Source: Devosia sp. ZB163
GTDB taxonomy: Bacteria; Pseudomonadota; Alphaproteobacteria; Rhizobiales; Devosiaceae
Assembly: GCF_028613635.1 (NCBI RefSeq)
Contig: NZ_JAQRMY010000003.1
Location: 198,787-262,786, forward strand
Direction of reading: 5' to 3'
Length of the DNA: 64,000 nt
Part shown: piece by piece, positions 34,337 through 42,820 of the stretch
How the letters are laid out: every line of letters starts with the position of its first letter
Position numbering within the stretch: the first letter of the stretch is position 1
The notes under the pieces: generated by a model
The model's input: the letters and a program-made list of their open reading frames with translations, nothing else
The model's database searches: none
Told to the model about the DNA's origin: nothing
Made by a program: the position numbers and the translations under genes

Positions 34337-35311
34337 CTATCGGTTCGGCGGCTCGGCGCTCAGCAAGCGCCGGACCAGGGCCGACCGGCTCCTGGCACCG
34401 GTCTTGTCGAACGTCCGCTGCAACTGGGTGCGCACGGTATTGATGCTCACTCCCAGCACCTCCGAGGCGGACGACAGGTCATGTCCGTCGACGATCAGCC
34501 GGGCCAACCTCGCCTGGGCCGGGGAAAGCCTGTAGACGGCCTCGGCTCCGGCGACGTGGCGTTCGACCATGTCGGCATGGTCGAACGAGACCATCACCTT
34601 GCCGTCCTCCAGCAGCACCCAGCAGAACAGCGGCTCGGCGGAATCGTCCGCCCCGAGCTGAACGGCCCAGTCCTGTCGGGGGGAGACGTTCAGCGGCACC
34701 TGCGCGTCCAGTTCGTCGAAGGCGAGGCGCAGCGTCTCGCGCAATTGCGACCGGCGCGCCCGCTGCCGGGCGAGCAGGCGGCCGCCGGAAACGACAAGGC
34801 CCGCGTGCTCGCGGATACGATCGCGCGCCTGCCCGTTCACCCAGACAACATGCGCGTCCCTATCGACCTGAATCAGTGGGCAGGAGGATTGTTCGGCGAT
34901 GCTCTGCATCACCGAGAGGCAGGCAATCCTCCAGCCGCCGTCGACGCGATGGACGACCTTCAGCAACCGCTTCATGTCGGTGATGTCCTCGAGACCGATC
35001 TGATCGTAGGTCACCCAGCCCATGTTGCCATCGACGACGATGTTCACATTCTCCCAGCGCACCCGGCCTTCGAACGCGCTTGGTGTGGGGTGCCGCTGCA
35101 TGACCTTGCGGATATGCGCCGCGATGGCGTCCCAGCCCTCATCCACGCGCACGCCGGTCGATGCGAACGAGTGCAGCCTGCGGGACTGTGGCGAGTGGAC
35201 CCAGCAATCGGCCAGCGCGTCGAAATCGCGGCGAAGCCAGGCGTCGGTCTCGGCCCTGAGCATGGCCATGATGGCGTCGGCGTCCACGCCTGCACCGCTC
35301 ATCGCGTTCAT
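34337..35311 (-). CDS. LuxR-type regulator with N-terminal SnoaL-like domain
   Basis: A 324-residue regulator. Residues 1-115 resemble a SnoaL/NTF2-like domain (MLRAETDAWLRRDFDALADCWVHSP; WENVNIVVDGNMGWVTYDQ), a fold that binds small molecules. The middle is PAS-like in length, and the C-terminus has a LuxR helix-turn-helix (LSPAQARLARLIVDGHDLSSASEVLGVSINTVRTQLQRTF). It is divergent from the M24 peptidase gene and shares with it an 8-2-8 palindrome, suggesting that it controls that gene. ATG 35311 was chosen because GGAGGG lies 7 bases upstream. Confidence 0.85.
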   Translation of the reverse strand: MNAMSGAGVDADAIMAMLRAETDAWLRRDFDALADCWVHSPQSRRLHSFASTGVRVDEGWDAIAAHIRKVMQRHPTPSAFEGRVRWENVNIVVDGNMGWVTYDQIGLEDITDMKRLLKVVHRVDGGWRIACLSVMQSIAEQSSCPLIQVDRDAHVVWVNGQARDRIREHAGLVVSGGRLLARQRARRSQLRETLRLAFDELDAQVPLNVSPRQDWAVQLGADDSAEPLFCWVLLEDGKVMVSFDHADMVERHVAGAEAVYRLSPAQARLARLIVDGHDLSSASEVLGVSINTVRTQLQRTFDKTGARSRSALVRRLLSAEPPNR

Positions 35312-35330
35312 GCCCAGTCCCTCCGGATTT

Positions 35331-35348
35331 GTCATGCGCCCGCATGAC
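35331..35348. promoter_or_regulatory. Palindrome between the LuxR and M24 genes
   Basis: GTCATGCG (35331-35338), CC, CGCATGAC (35341-35348): a perfect 18-base palindrome in the 100-base divergent promoter region. Size and position fit a LuxR-type operator. Confidence 0.6.
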
Positions 35349-35411
35349 ACCTCGGCTCGATCGACTGTAGCACCATCCGGCCGTGCGGGGACGAATGGAG
35401 CGCCGGGAAAG

Positions 35412-36650
35412 ATGCAGCAGAAGCTTATGGAAGAATCGAGGACATCCCTCGGTGTTTCGCCGCCCTTTGACCCCGAGTTCCTGGACGGTCTGATGGAGGT
35501 CGCGGGCCTCGACGTGCTCATCGTCACGTCCAGGCACAACGTCCAGTACATGCTCGGCGGCTACCGCTTCTTCATGTTCGACTACATGGATGCGATCGGC
35601 CTGAGCCGCTACCTCCCGATCTTCGTCTACCACCGCGGACACCCCGCCGAGAGCGCCTATATCGGCAACACGCACGAGGCTTTCGAGCAGGAACTGGGCC
35701 GGTTCTGGGTCGCCAATGTGCAGGCGACCTCGCGGACATCGGCCGATGCCATGCAGCTCTGCATCGAGCACCTTCGCCGCATCGGCCTCCCTTCGCGGCG
35801 CATCGGCATCGAGGCGGGCTTTCTCCCGGCCGACGCGTACCTGGTCCTCCGCGATGCGACGGAAGGGAGCGAGATCGTCGATGCAGTCGTGACGCTCGAA
35901 CGCCTGCGCGCGGTGAAGACCCAAGCCGAACTGGCGCTGCTCCGACATGCATCGGAAAGCGTCGTCGATGCCATGCTGACGGTGTTCTCCGAGCTACGAC
36001 CCGGACGGACAAAAAGCAATGTAGTTGAGGCACTTAGGCGTGAGGAGACCACGCGCGGCCTGATGTTCGAATACTGCCTGCTGACCGCCGGCCGGAGCTT
36101 CAATCGCGCTCCATCCGATCAGGTCCTCCGGGACGGCGATATCATGTCGCTGGATTCCGGCGGCAACTATCGCGGGTACATCGGAGATCACTGCCGCATG
36201 GGCATTCTTGGGGAGCCCGACGCCGAACTGGACGACCTCCTCGGGCAGATCGAGGAGGTCCAGCAGGCGGCCCGGAAGCCGCTCCTAGCTGGTGCGATCG
36301 GTGGGGACATCTACGCTGCCGTCGAGCCCTTCTTGGCGCGCCTGACGGCTGGCAAGGCGAGCTTTGTCGCCCATGGCATGGGCCTGATCAGCCACGAAGC
36401 GCCCCGCCTGACCGCAGACAGCCCGTGGCCCTATTCCGCCTACGACCGCGAGCGTCCGCTTGCTGCCGGCATGGTCATTTCGATCGAAACCACGCTCCAG
36501 CACCCCAGCCGGGGCTACATCAAGCTCGAGGACACCCTCGCCATCACGGCCAGCGGGTACGAGGCCTTCGGCGACCGCGGACGCGGCTGGAATCGCGCCG
36601 CAATCGCTGGACAACGGAAGAGCGGGCAGGGCGAGCAACGAACCGGATAG
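35412..36650 (+). CDS. M24 metallopeptidase (Xaa-Pro peptidase/creatinase family)
   Basis: A 412-residue pita-bread-fold enzyme. The five metal ligands are present: Asp248 (LDSGG), Asp259 (GDH), His321 (AHGMG), Glu359 (SIET) and Glu373 (KLED). The N-terminal domain (MLGGYRFFMFDYMDAIGLSRY) is the creatinase-like part. It probably cuts an Xaa-Pro bond or an amidine of a nitrogen compound; the substrate is unknown. It is divergent from the LuxR gene. The start is ATG 35412; ATG 35427 is an alternative. A small membrane-protein gene follows 8 bases later. Confidence 0.92.
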   Translation: MQQKLMEESRTSLGVSPPFDPEFLDGLMEVAGLDVLIVTSRHNVQYMLGGYRFFMFDYMDAIGLSRYLPIFVYHRGHPAESAYIGNTHEAFEQELGRFWVANVQATSRTSADAMQLCIEHLRRIGLPSRRIGIEAGFLPADAYLVLRDATEGSEIVDAVVTLERLRAVKTQAELALLRHASESVVDAMLTVFSELRPGRTKSNVVEALRREETTRGLMFEYCLLTAGRSFNRAPSDQVLRDGDIMSLDSGGNYRGYIGDHCRMGILGEPDAELDDLLGQIEEVQQAARKPLLAGAIGGDIYAAVEPFLARLTAGKASFVAHGMGLISHEAPRLTADSPWPYSAYDRERPLAAGMVISIETTLQHPSRGYIKLEDTLAITASGYEAFGDRGRGWNRAAIAGQRKSGQGEQRTG

Positions 36651-36658
36651 GTGCAGCA

Positions 36659-36859
36659 ATGCGCACGGACGAAATCAGGTCGGCATATGCGTGCAGCGTG
36701 GCCCTGCTTGCCGTCGCAGGCGTGCTCCTCGTGACGAGGGAGTGGGCCGCAGTCCTGGCGGTCTTTCCCCTCTACTTCGCTCTCCAGATCGCGTGGTCGC
36801 AGTACTGGCTGGCTCGCAACAGGAGGGGCCCCCGAGCGGCGAGCGAGCAGAGGTACTGA
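36659..36859 (+). CDS. Small membrane protein, unknown
   Basis: A 66-residue protein with two hydrophobic segments (about residues 9-25 and 28-46, SVALLAVAGVLLV and AAVLAVFPLYFALQIAW) and a basic tail. No family is recognised. AGGTG overlapping the stop of the M24 gene serves as the ribosome site, so it is probably cotranscribed. Its end is 7 bases from the convergent MotB-like gene. Confidence 0.6.
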   Translation: MRTDEIRSAYACSVALLAVAGVLLVTREWAAVLAVFPLYFALQIAWSQYWLARNRRGPRAASEQRY

Positions 36860-36866
36860 GGCCGGA

Positions 36867-37892
36867 TCAGCCGTCGGTCAGCTTGAACTCGATGCGGCGG
36901 TTGCGGGCGAAGGCTTCTTCGGTCTCGCCGGAGTCGATCGGGCGGCTATCGCCGAAGCCGGCGGCGACGAGGTGCTGGGCCGGAATCCCCTGCTCGACGA
37001 AGTACTTGGTCACCGCAATGGCGCGGGCGGCCGAGAGCTCCCAGTTGGAGGGAAACTCGGGCGTGTTGATCGGGCGCTTGTCAGTGTGTCCGTCGATGCG
37101 CAGCACCCAGTTCACGTCGTCCGGGATCTGCGACTGCAGTTCGCGGATGGCGGTCGCGAGCTTGGCCATTTCCGTGCGGCCCGCATCCGAGATGGTGGCC
37201 TGGCCGGCGGGGAAAAGCACTTCGGACTGGAACACGAAGCGGTCGCCGACCACCCTGACGTCGGTGCGGCCTTCCAGTACTTCGCGAAGTTTACCAAAGA
37301 AATCAGAGCGATAGCGGCTGAGGTCCTGCACGCGCTGGGCGAGGGCGAGGTTCAGCCTGCGGCCGAGATCGGCGATCTGGGTGCGGCTCTCGGTATCCTT
37401 GGTTTCCGACGCCTGCAGCGCCTCTTCCAGCGCGCCGATCTGGGTGCGGAGGGCGGAGAGCTGCTGGTTAAGCAGGGCGACCTGCGCCGCCGCCTCGTCG
37501 GAAAGCTCGGTTTGCGCCGCGAGATTGGACTCGAGGGCGGCGATCTGCGCGTCCTTGCCATCGCTGCCGCTGCCGATGCCGGCGAGCTGCGCGGTGACCC
37601 GGTCGCGCTCGTTGGACGTCGTGGTCAGAGTCGCGGAAAGTGTAGCGATCGTGGACTCGAGGTCGCTGGAGTTGGCCTTCTCCAGTTGCAGGAGTTCAGT
37701 GAGTTCCGCAATCTGGGCGTTCAGCCGGCTCATCGCGGTATCCTTGCCGCTGATCTCCTGGCCGAGGAAAAACTGGCTCAGCATGAACAGCGAGAGCAGG
37801 AAGATGATGACAAGAAGCAGGCTCGAGAGCGCGTCGACGAAGCCGGGCCAGTAGTTGGTGGTCTGCGATCGGCGTGAGCGGGCGAGGGCCAT
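36867..37892 (-). CDS. MotB/OmpA-type peptidoglycan-binding protein
   Basis: A 341-residue protein with an N-terminal helix (about residues 17-45) holding an aspartate (Asp20) at the MotB-like position, a long coiled coil (about 50-185), and a C-terminal OmpA/MotB domain containing LRIDGHTDKRP and FPSNWELSAARAIAV, then FGDSRPIDSGETEEAFARNRRIEF. It would anchor to the cell wall. It pairs with the ExbB/MotA-like gene upstream (15-base gap) as a proton-driven motor unit. No flagellar gene is nearby, so a non-flagellar envelope role is likely. Confidence 0.88.
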   Translation of the reverse strand: MALARSRRSQTTNYWPGFVDALSSLLLVIIFLLSLFMLSQFFLGQEISGKDTAMSRLNAQIAELTELLQLEKANSSDLESTIATLSATLTTTSNERDRVTAQLAGIGSGSDGKDAQIAALESNLAAQTELSDEAAAQVALLNQQLSALRTQIGALEEALQASETKDTESRTQIADLGRRLNLALAQRVQDLSRYRSDFFGKLREVLEGRTDVRVVGDRFVFQSEVLFPAGQATISDAGRTEMAKLATAIRELQSQIPDDVNWVLRIDGHTDKRPINTPEFPSNWELSAARAIAVTKYFVEQGIPAQHLVAAGFGDSRPIDSGETEEAFARNRRIEFKLTDG

Positions 37893-37907
37893 GGGGCGTG
37901 CTCCGGA

Positions 37908-38903
37908 CTAGTTCGGACGCCGGTCGGATTCGCCTTCGCGGATCATGGCTTCCATCAGCTGCTGGAGCTTCTTGTTGGTTTCGCCCTGCTGGATGATGTG
38001 GCCGCGCAGGTCTTCCTGCTCGGCCCGGATGTGCTTGACGAGGCCGTCGATGCCGCGGGCGAGTTCGGCCATGGCGCGGATGGCGTTCTGCGAGGAATTC
38101 GAGTTCTGCAGGCTGTTGCCGAACTGGGCGAGCATGGCGCTCATTTCATCGCCCGAGAGGCCGAGGCCGGTTGCCTGCATCTGGGTGATGGGATGGTCGA
38201 GCTCAGTCATCGAGGTCATCCAGTCCTCGAGGTCCGTATAGAAGGCGTTCTGCGCCTGGCTCGCCTGGAGGTCGAGGAAGCCGAGGATCAGCGAGCCGGT
38301 AAGGCCGAGCAGCGAGGCCGAGAAGGCGGTGCCCATGCCGCCCAGCGGCGCGGCAAGGCCTTCCTTGAGGTTGGAAAAGAGCGTCGCCGTGTCGCCGGCC
38401 GTGGCATCCAGCGCCTGGATGGTGGTGGCAACGTGGGTCACCGTCTCGAGCAGGCCATAGAAGGTGCCGAGCAGGCCGAGGAAGACGAGGAGGCCGGTGA
38501 GATAGCGCGAGGTATCCTTGGCTTCGTCGAGGCGGTTGCCGACGGAATCGAGGATCGAGCGCATCGAGGACGGCGTGATCACCGCCTCGCCCAGCCGGTC
38601 GCGCAACAGGTTCGCGACGGGCGCAAGCAGGCGAGGCTGCGTCGAGGGCATGCGGCCCTCCTGCAGCGAATTCACCCAGTTGATCTCGGGAAAGAGCCGA
38701 ACCACCTGGCGGAAGCTCAGGACGATGCCGATGCCGAGCGTCAGCAGGATCAGGCTGTTGATGAAGGGGTTGGCCCAGAAGAAGATCAGCAGCTGGTTGA
38801 ACAGGATCGCCGCAATCAGCGCCACCAGCACCAGGAACACGATCATCTTGACGAGATAGACCGCCGGGCTCGCTAAGCGGTAGGGGTCATAGCTCTGCGA
38901 CAT
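37908..38903 (-). CDS. MotA/TolQ/ExbB-type proton-channel protein
   Basis: A 331-residue membrane protein with three or more hydrophobic stretches (about residues 18-40, 45-67 and 140-170) and the LTGLLVFLGLLGTFYGLLETV block typical of the MotA/TolQ/ExbB channel. The C-terminus is a cytoplasmic coiled coil. ATG 38903 follows AAGGGCAG; the eight extra upstream residues are excluded. It forms a two-gene operon with the MotB-like gene and probably drives a wall-linked machine. Confidence 0.85.
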   Translation of the reverse strand: MSQSYDPYRLASPAVYLVKMIVFLVLVALIAAILFNQLLIFFWANPFINSLILLTLGIGIVLSFRQVVRLFPEINWVNSLQEGRMPSTQPRLLAPVANLLRDRLGEAVITPSSMRSILDSVGNRLDEAKDTSRYLTGLLVFLGLLGTFYGLLETVTHVATTIQALDATAGDTATLFSNLKEGLAAPLGGMGTAFSASLLGLTGSLILGFLDLQASQAQNAFYTDLEDWMTSMTELDHPITQMQATGLGLSGDEMSAMLAQFGNSLQNSNSSQNAIRAMAELARGIDGLVKHIRAEQEDLRGHIIQQGETNKKLQQLMEAMIREGESDRRPN

Positions 38904-39048
38904 CTCGCTGCCCTTGGTCGAGTGCAATCAGCCCGACAATACGGTGCTTCGGCGAAGCCACGCAACGGTCGGGGGCCGGCAAACCCGGTTAACCCCATGA
39001 AATGCCGGTAGTGTGACGTGAGGGTGGCGGGCTCGCGCAGTCGCGAGC

Positions 39049-39840
39049 CTACTTCACGCCCTTCACGATCTTCAGCAGCTGACCCTGGATGATCTCGTTG
39101 CCCGAGATCACCTGGCCGTTCCAGACCGAACCGGTGGTGCCGGCGAAATCGCTGGTGGTGCCGCCGGCTTCGCGCACAAGCAGGATGCCGGGCGCGACGT
39201 CCCAGGGCTTGAGGCCCGCTTCCCAGTAAGCATCGAAGCGGCCGGCTGCGACCCAGGCAAGGTCGGTGGAGGCCGAGCCGGTGCGGCGGATGCCGGCGAC
39301 GGCGGGCGTCACCTGGGCGAGCTGTTTCAGCTGCATCACGTCGAGGGCGCGACCCTGCGAGTTGATGCCGGTGACGACGACGGCATCAGCAAGGTGACGA
39401 CGGTTGGCGACGCGCAGGCGCTTGCGATCATTGAGCCAGGCGCCACCGCCCTTTTCGGCGGTGTAGAGCTCGTCCATTATCGGGTTGAAGATGGCCGAGG
39501 CCACGATCTCGTCGTTGCGCTCGAGCGCGATGGCGACGGCGAACATCGGAATGCCGTGGAGGAAGTTGGTGGTGCCATCGAGCGGATCGACGATCCAGCG
39601 GTGCTGGCCGTCCGAGCCCTTCACCTCGGTGCCTTCCTCGCCGAGGAAGGAGTAGGTCGGGCGGGCCTTCTGCAGTTCCTCGAACACGATCTGCTCGGCG
39701 CGCCGGTCGGCGTTCGAGACGAAATCGGCGGGGCCCTTGAGGGAAACCTGCAGGTTCTCGACCTCGCCGAAATCCTTGGCGAGGGAGCGGCCTGCCTTGG
39801 TTGCAGCCTGGACCATGATGTTGAGAAGCGCCGAGCGCAT
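39049..39840 (-). CDS. suhB: Inositol-monophosphatase family protein
   Basis: A 263-residue Mg-dependent phosphatase: GEEG (67-70), the metal site WIVDPLDGTTNFLHG (82-96) and the C-terminal WDVAPGILLVREAGG. It would hydrolyse inositol-1-phosphate or a related sugar phosphate; the SuhB group is also tied to RNA regulation in E. coli. GGAG precedes ATG 39840. It lies downstream of the Sel1 gene on the same strand. Confidence 0.94.
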   Translation of the reverse strand: MRSALLNIMVQAATKAGRSLAKDFGEVENLQVSLKGPADFVSNADRRAEQIVFEELQKARPTYSFLGEEGTEVKGSDGQHRWIVDPLDGTTNFLHGIPMFAVAIALERNDEIVASAIFNPIMDELYTAEKGGGAWLNDRKRLRVANRRHLADAVVVTGINSQGRALDVMQLKQLAQVTPAVAGIRRTGSASTDLAWVAAGRFDAYWEAGLKPWDVAPGILLVREAGGTTSDFAGTTGSVWNGQVISGNEIIQGQLLKIVKGVK

Positions 39841-39920
39841 GGGGGGAACTCCGCGCGGAAAAGCAAGGGAACAGGGGAAGGCCGCTATGTGCCCGAGAAC
39901 GGCGGCAAGCGCAAGCCGGG

Positions 39921-41015
39921 CTAGTTGCTCTTGGGCGAGGCTGCCGCCTTGCTTTCGGCCACCCTGGTGGGCGGCTCCGAGGGCCAGAAACGGGCGCGTT
40001 CCTCGGCCCGGGCCAACTGGTCGGCTGGCATGCCGGCGAGCAGCTTGTCGAGTTGGGCATCCTTCATGCCCTGCCGGCGGGCCAGAGACCGGTACATGGC
40101 GGCCTTCTCCAGATCGGCAGTAACGCCTTCGCCCGCTGCAAGAAGCTTGGCGTAGCGGTTCTGCGCCACGGGATTGCCGCCTTCGGCGGCGCGGTCATAC
40201 CATTGCGCCGCCGCAACACGATCCTGCGTCACGCCGCGACCGAGATAGAGCATGGTGGCGTATTCGACCTGCGCAGAGGTCAGCCCATCTTCGGCGGCAA
40301 GGCGGAACTGTTCCGCCGCCGCCGCCGGGTTGGGGGCGATGCCAGCGCCTTCGGACAGCATCCCGCCGTAGTCGTAGCGCGCCTCGGGAACGCCAGCATT
40401 GGCTGCCTCGCCGATGAGGGCCGCGGCCTTGGTGAGGCTCGGCTCGACGTAGACACCTTCGACATGGAGCAGGCCGAGATTGTACTTGGCCATCACGTTG
40501 CCCGCGTCGGCCGACGTCTTGAACAGCTCGGCGGCGCGCTTGCGGTCCTTCTCGACGCCGCGCCCTTCCTGGTAGAGCAGGGCGAGCTCGAATGTGCCGA
40601 GGGCATCGCCGTTCTCGCTCGCCAGCCGGTACCAGTCGGCGGCCGCCTTGAGGTTCTCGCCGACGCCCAGTCCCTTGGCGTAGATCTCGCCGATCAGGGT
40701 CTGTGCGGGGGCATCGCCGTTCTGCGCACGCGGCAGGGCGAGTTCGAGTGCCGTCAGGTAGTAGCCGCGCTGGAAGGCGCCGAAGGCCGGGTCGGCCTTG
40801 TCGCCGAAGATGGCGCCGCTGATGGTTTGCGCGTCGCTGGGGGTGCCGGAATAGAACTCCTCGGGCACGGGCCCGATCGGCAGGTCCAGAATTCCGAGGT
40901 TGTCCAGCTGCATGCCCTTGGGGCGCAGGTCGATGAAGTCCTGCGCCGCTTCCTGCGCCATTGCCGGCAGGCTCAGCGCAGCAGCCAGCAGGGTGAGTGT
41001 CAGGCGCGCCTTCAC
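39921..41015 (-). CDS. Sel1-repeat (TPR-like) exported protein
   Basis: A 364-residue protein with a signal peptide (1-20, ending AMAQ) and about six Sel1 repeats, seen as recurring AxxxLGxxYxxGxGVxxDxxxAAxWYxxAA patterns such as LIGEIYAKGLGVGENLKAAADWYRLA. Sel1 proteins act as periplasmic scaffolds. GTG 41015 overlaps the ThiE-like stop by four bases (GTGA), coupling translation. Confidence 0.88.
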   Translation of the reverse strand: MKARLTLTLLAAALSLPAMAQEAAQDFIDLRPKGMQLDNLGILDLPIGPVPEEFYSGTPSDAQTISGAIFGDKADPAFGAFQRGYYLTALELALPRAQNGDAPAQTLIGEIYAKGLGVGENLKAAADWYRLASENGDALGTFELALLYQEGRGVEKDRKRAAELFKTSADAGNVMAKYNLGLLHVEGVYVEPSLTKAAALIGEAANAGVPEARYDYGGMLSEGAGIAPNPAAAAEQFRLAAEDGLTSAQVEYATMLYLGRGVTQDRVAAAQWYDRAAEGGNPVAQNRYAKLLAAGEGVTADLEKAAMYRSLARRQGMKDAQLDKLLAGMPADQLARAEERARFWPSEPPTRVAESKAAASPKSN

Positions 41016-41566
41016 TGGGCGGCCTCAGCTATCGGCAGGGGCAGACCGATGAATTCGCAGCCTTCGGATTCGTAGCTCGAGGGTCCGGCCTGCGGGTCCG
41101 ACAGCACGCTTGGAATCTCCATGGTCTCCGCCCACCAACGCGCCAAGGCGCGCGCCTCGGCAGATATGGAGCCCGAAAGCGGCCCAAATAGGATGTAGTC
41201 GATGTCGAGCTCGCCCTTGTGCATGGCGTCGTCGCGCGAGCCGATATCGCCGATCCCCACGATCAGGTCGGGCTTGAGCGCGGCGATGGCTTCCTTCACT
41301 GCCTTGACCCCGCCCTGCACATGGAGGCCGTCGGCGCCGAGGAGCCGGACGAGCCCGGGTTCGCCCTCGACCAGTACGGCAGTGCCGTTAGCCTGGGCCA
41401 GCGGCACGATGGTCTTGGCCAGCGCCTTGTAGGCGTTCTCGCCGAGGCTGCCGCGCGGTAGCAGCAGCGCCGCCACTTCACCCTGGGCGAAGGCGCCCTT
41501 CAGGGCTTCGGCAAGCTGATCGGCGGCAAGGTCGGTGCGGGCGATGAGGAAGGTTTCGGCTGACAT
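41012..41566 (-). CDS. ThiE-like thiamine-phosphate-synthase-fold protein
   Basis: A 184-residue TIM-barrel protein related to thiamine phosphate synthase. The motif ADGLHVQG occupies the place of the usual GVHLGQ, and ILFGPLSGS that of the usual GPxxPTxTK, so key residues for thiazole and pyrophosphate binding appear changed. It is shorter than the usual ~210 residues. It may be a non-catalytic or altered-specificity homologue. It is coupled to the Sel1 gene and no other thiamine gene is nearby. Confidence 0.75.
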   Translation of the reverse strand: MSAETFLIARTDLAADQLAEALKGAFAQGEVAALLLPRGSLGENAYKALAKTIVPLAQANGTAVLVEGEPGLVRLLGADGLHVQGGVKAVKEAIAALKPDLIVGIGDIGSRDDAMHKGELDIDYILFGPLSGSISAEARALARWWAETMEIPSVLSDPQAGPSSYESEGCEFIGLPLPIAEAAQ

Positions 41567-41641
41567 GGCGGTGTTATAGCGGCGGGAGCGCCGATGTGGA
41601 GCCGAATTCTGGCAGGAAACGGGCAGTCGGTTAGCGGAAAA

Positions 41642-41665
41642 GAAAAAGGGGCGCCGAAGCGCCCC
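41642..41665 (-). terminator. Intrinsic terminator of fba
   Basis: Perfect 7-bp GC arms (41648-41654 and 41659-41665) around CGAA; read on the minus strand the loop is TTCG and the stem is followed by TTTTTCTTTTCC. Confidence 0.95.
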
Positions 41666-41689
41666 AGTCGGGAGATCAGGAATGGTCTG

Positions 41690-42739
41690 TCAGGCCGCGA
41701 GGTCGAGGCCCGGGTTGTACTGGCCGATGGCGGCCAGTGCATTCATGTGGGCGCGGTGCGCGAAGGCCTGCTGGGCCGCCGGCACGTTCTTCGCCTCGCC
41801 GTTCCAGGTGACGAGCGCCGAGGTCTGGAGCGCGCGGCCATAGGAGAAAGTCAGGGCCCAGGGAAGGTTGTCGAACTGGTTCATGGCCGAGAGGTGGGCG
41901 GTGGCCTCCTCGTCGGACTGGCCGCCCGACAGGAAGGCGATGCCCGGAACCGCGGCGGGGACATAGCGGCGCAGCGTCTCGACGGTGCGGCGGGCCACTT
42001 CGTCGACGCCTGCACGATCCTTCGAACGCACGCCCGAAGTCACCATGTTGGGCTTCAGCAGCATGCCGCTCAGGTCAACGCCCGCAAGGCGAAGCTCACG
42101 GAACACGGCTTCGAGCGTCTCGCCCGTCACATCCTCGCAGCGCTGGATGGAGTGATCACCCGGCTCGCCGTCGGCAAGAACCTCGGGCTCGACTACCGGC
42201 ACGATGCCGGCTTCCTGGCAGTACATGGCGTAGCGAGCCAACGCGTGGGCGTTGGCGCGAATGCCGTTGCGGGAGGGGGCATAGGAGGTGATTGCGATGA
42301 CGCCGCGCCACTTGGCGAAGCCGGCGCCGAGCTTGGCGTAGTGCGCCAGACGCTGGCGCAGGCCATCGAGGCCCTCGGTGATCTTCTCGTCCCTGGTCCC
42401 CGGCAGGGGCAGGGCACCGCGATCGACCTTGATGCCGGGGATAACGTCGGTTTCCTCGAACAGCTGCCGAAACGGCGTGCCGTCCTTGGCCTTCTGCTCC
42501 AGCGTCTCCTCGGTGAGGATGACGCCCGAGATGTAGTCACGCATCGCGTCGGTCGAACGGAACAGCATCTCGCGATAGTCGCGGCGCGATTCCAGCGTGA
42601 CGGGCAGCCCGATCAGCGCGAAGCGCTTGGCGATGGTGCCTTCGGACTCGTCGGCGGCAAGGATGCCCTTGCCGCGGGTGACCAGTTTCTTGGCGATTGC
42701 ATTGAGCGAGGCCATGGGAGGGAGGGTCTCCGTTTGCAT
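41690..42739 (-). CDS. fba: Class I fructose-bisphosphate aldolase
   Basis: A 349-residue cytoplasmic aldolase splitting fructose 1,6-bisphosphate in glycolysis and working in reverse in gluconeogenesis. The class I start LVTRGKGILAADESEGTIAKRF and the Schiff-base region GMLLKPNMVTSG are visible, as is the conserved PFRQLFEETDVIPGIKVDRG. The start may be ATG 42739 or 42715. It lies after pgk on the same strand, but an 11-base direct repeat pair in the gap suggests its own regulated promoter. Confidence 0.95.
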   Translation of the reverse strand: MQTETLPPMASLNAIAKKLVTRGKGILAADESEGTIAKRFALIGLPVTLESRRDYREMLFRSTDAMRDYISGVILTEETLEQKAKDGTPFRQLFEETDVIPGIKVDRGALPLPGTRDEKITEGLDGLRQRLAHYAKLGAGFAKWRGVIAITSYAPSRNGIRANAHALARYAMYCQEAGIVPVVEPEVLADGEPGDHSIQRCEDVTGETLEAVFRELRLAGVDLSGMLLKPNMVTSGVRSKDRAGVDEVARRTVETLRRYVPAAVPGIAFLSGGQSDEEATAHLSAMNQFDNLPWALTFSYGRALQTSALVTWNGEAKNVPAAQQAFAHRAHMNALAAIGQYNPGLDLAA

Positions 42740-42773
42740 GGCCGAATAATGCCCTGCCGCCCCCGCCGGTTCG

Positions 42774-42799
42774 ATTAGACGTTCAGTTATTAGACGTTC
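42774..42799 (-). promoter_or_regulatory. Direct repeat upstream of fba
   Basis: ATTAGACGTTC occurs twice (42774-42784 and 42789-42799), 15 bases start to start, in the pgk-fba gap. It could be a two-site operator for an unknown regulator. Confidence 0.5.
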
Positions 42800-42820
42800 G
42801 TTTTCAGACGAAAGAGGGGA

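Noticed and set aside
36867-38903. Zorya (ZorAB) anti-phage system
   Set aside because: MotA- and MotB-like proteins are present, but there is no ZorC/D/E helicase or nuclease neighbour; flanks are suhB-like and a small membrane protein.
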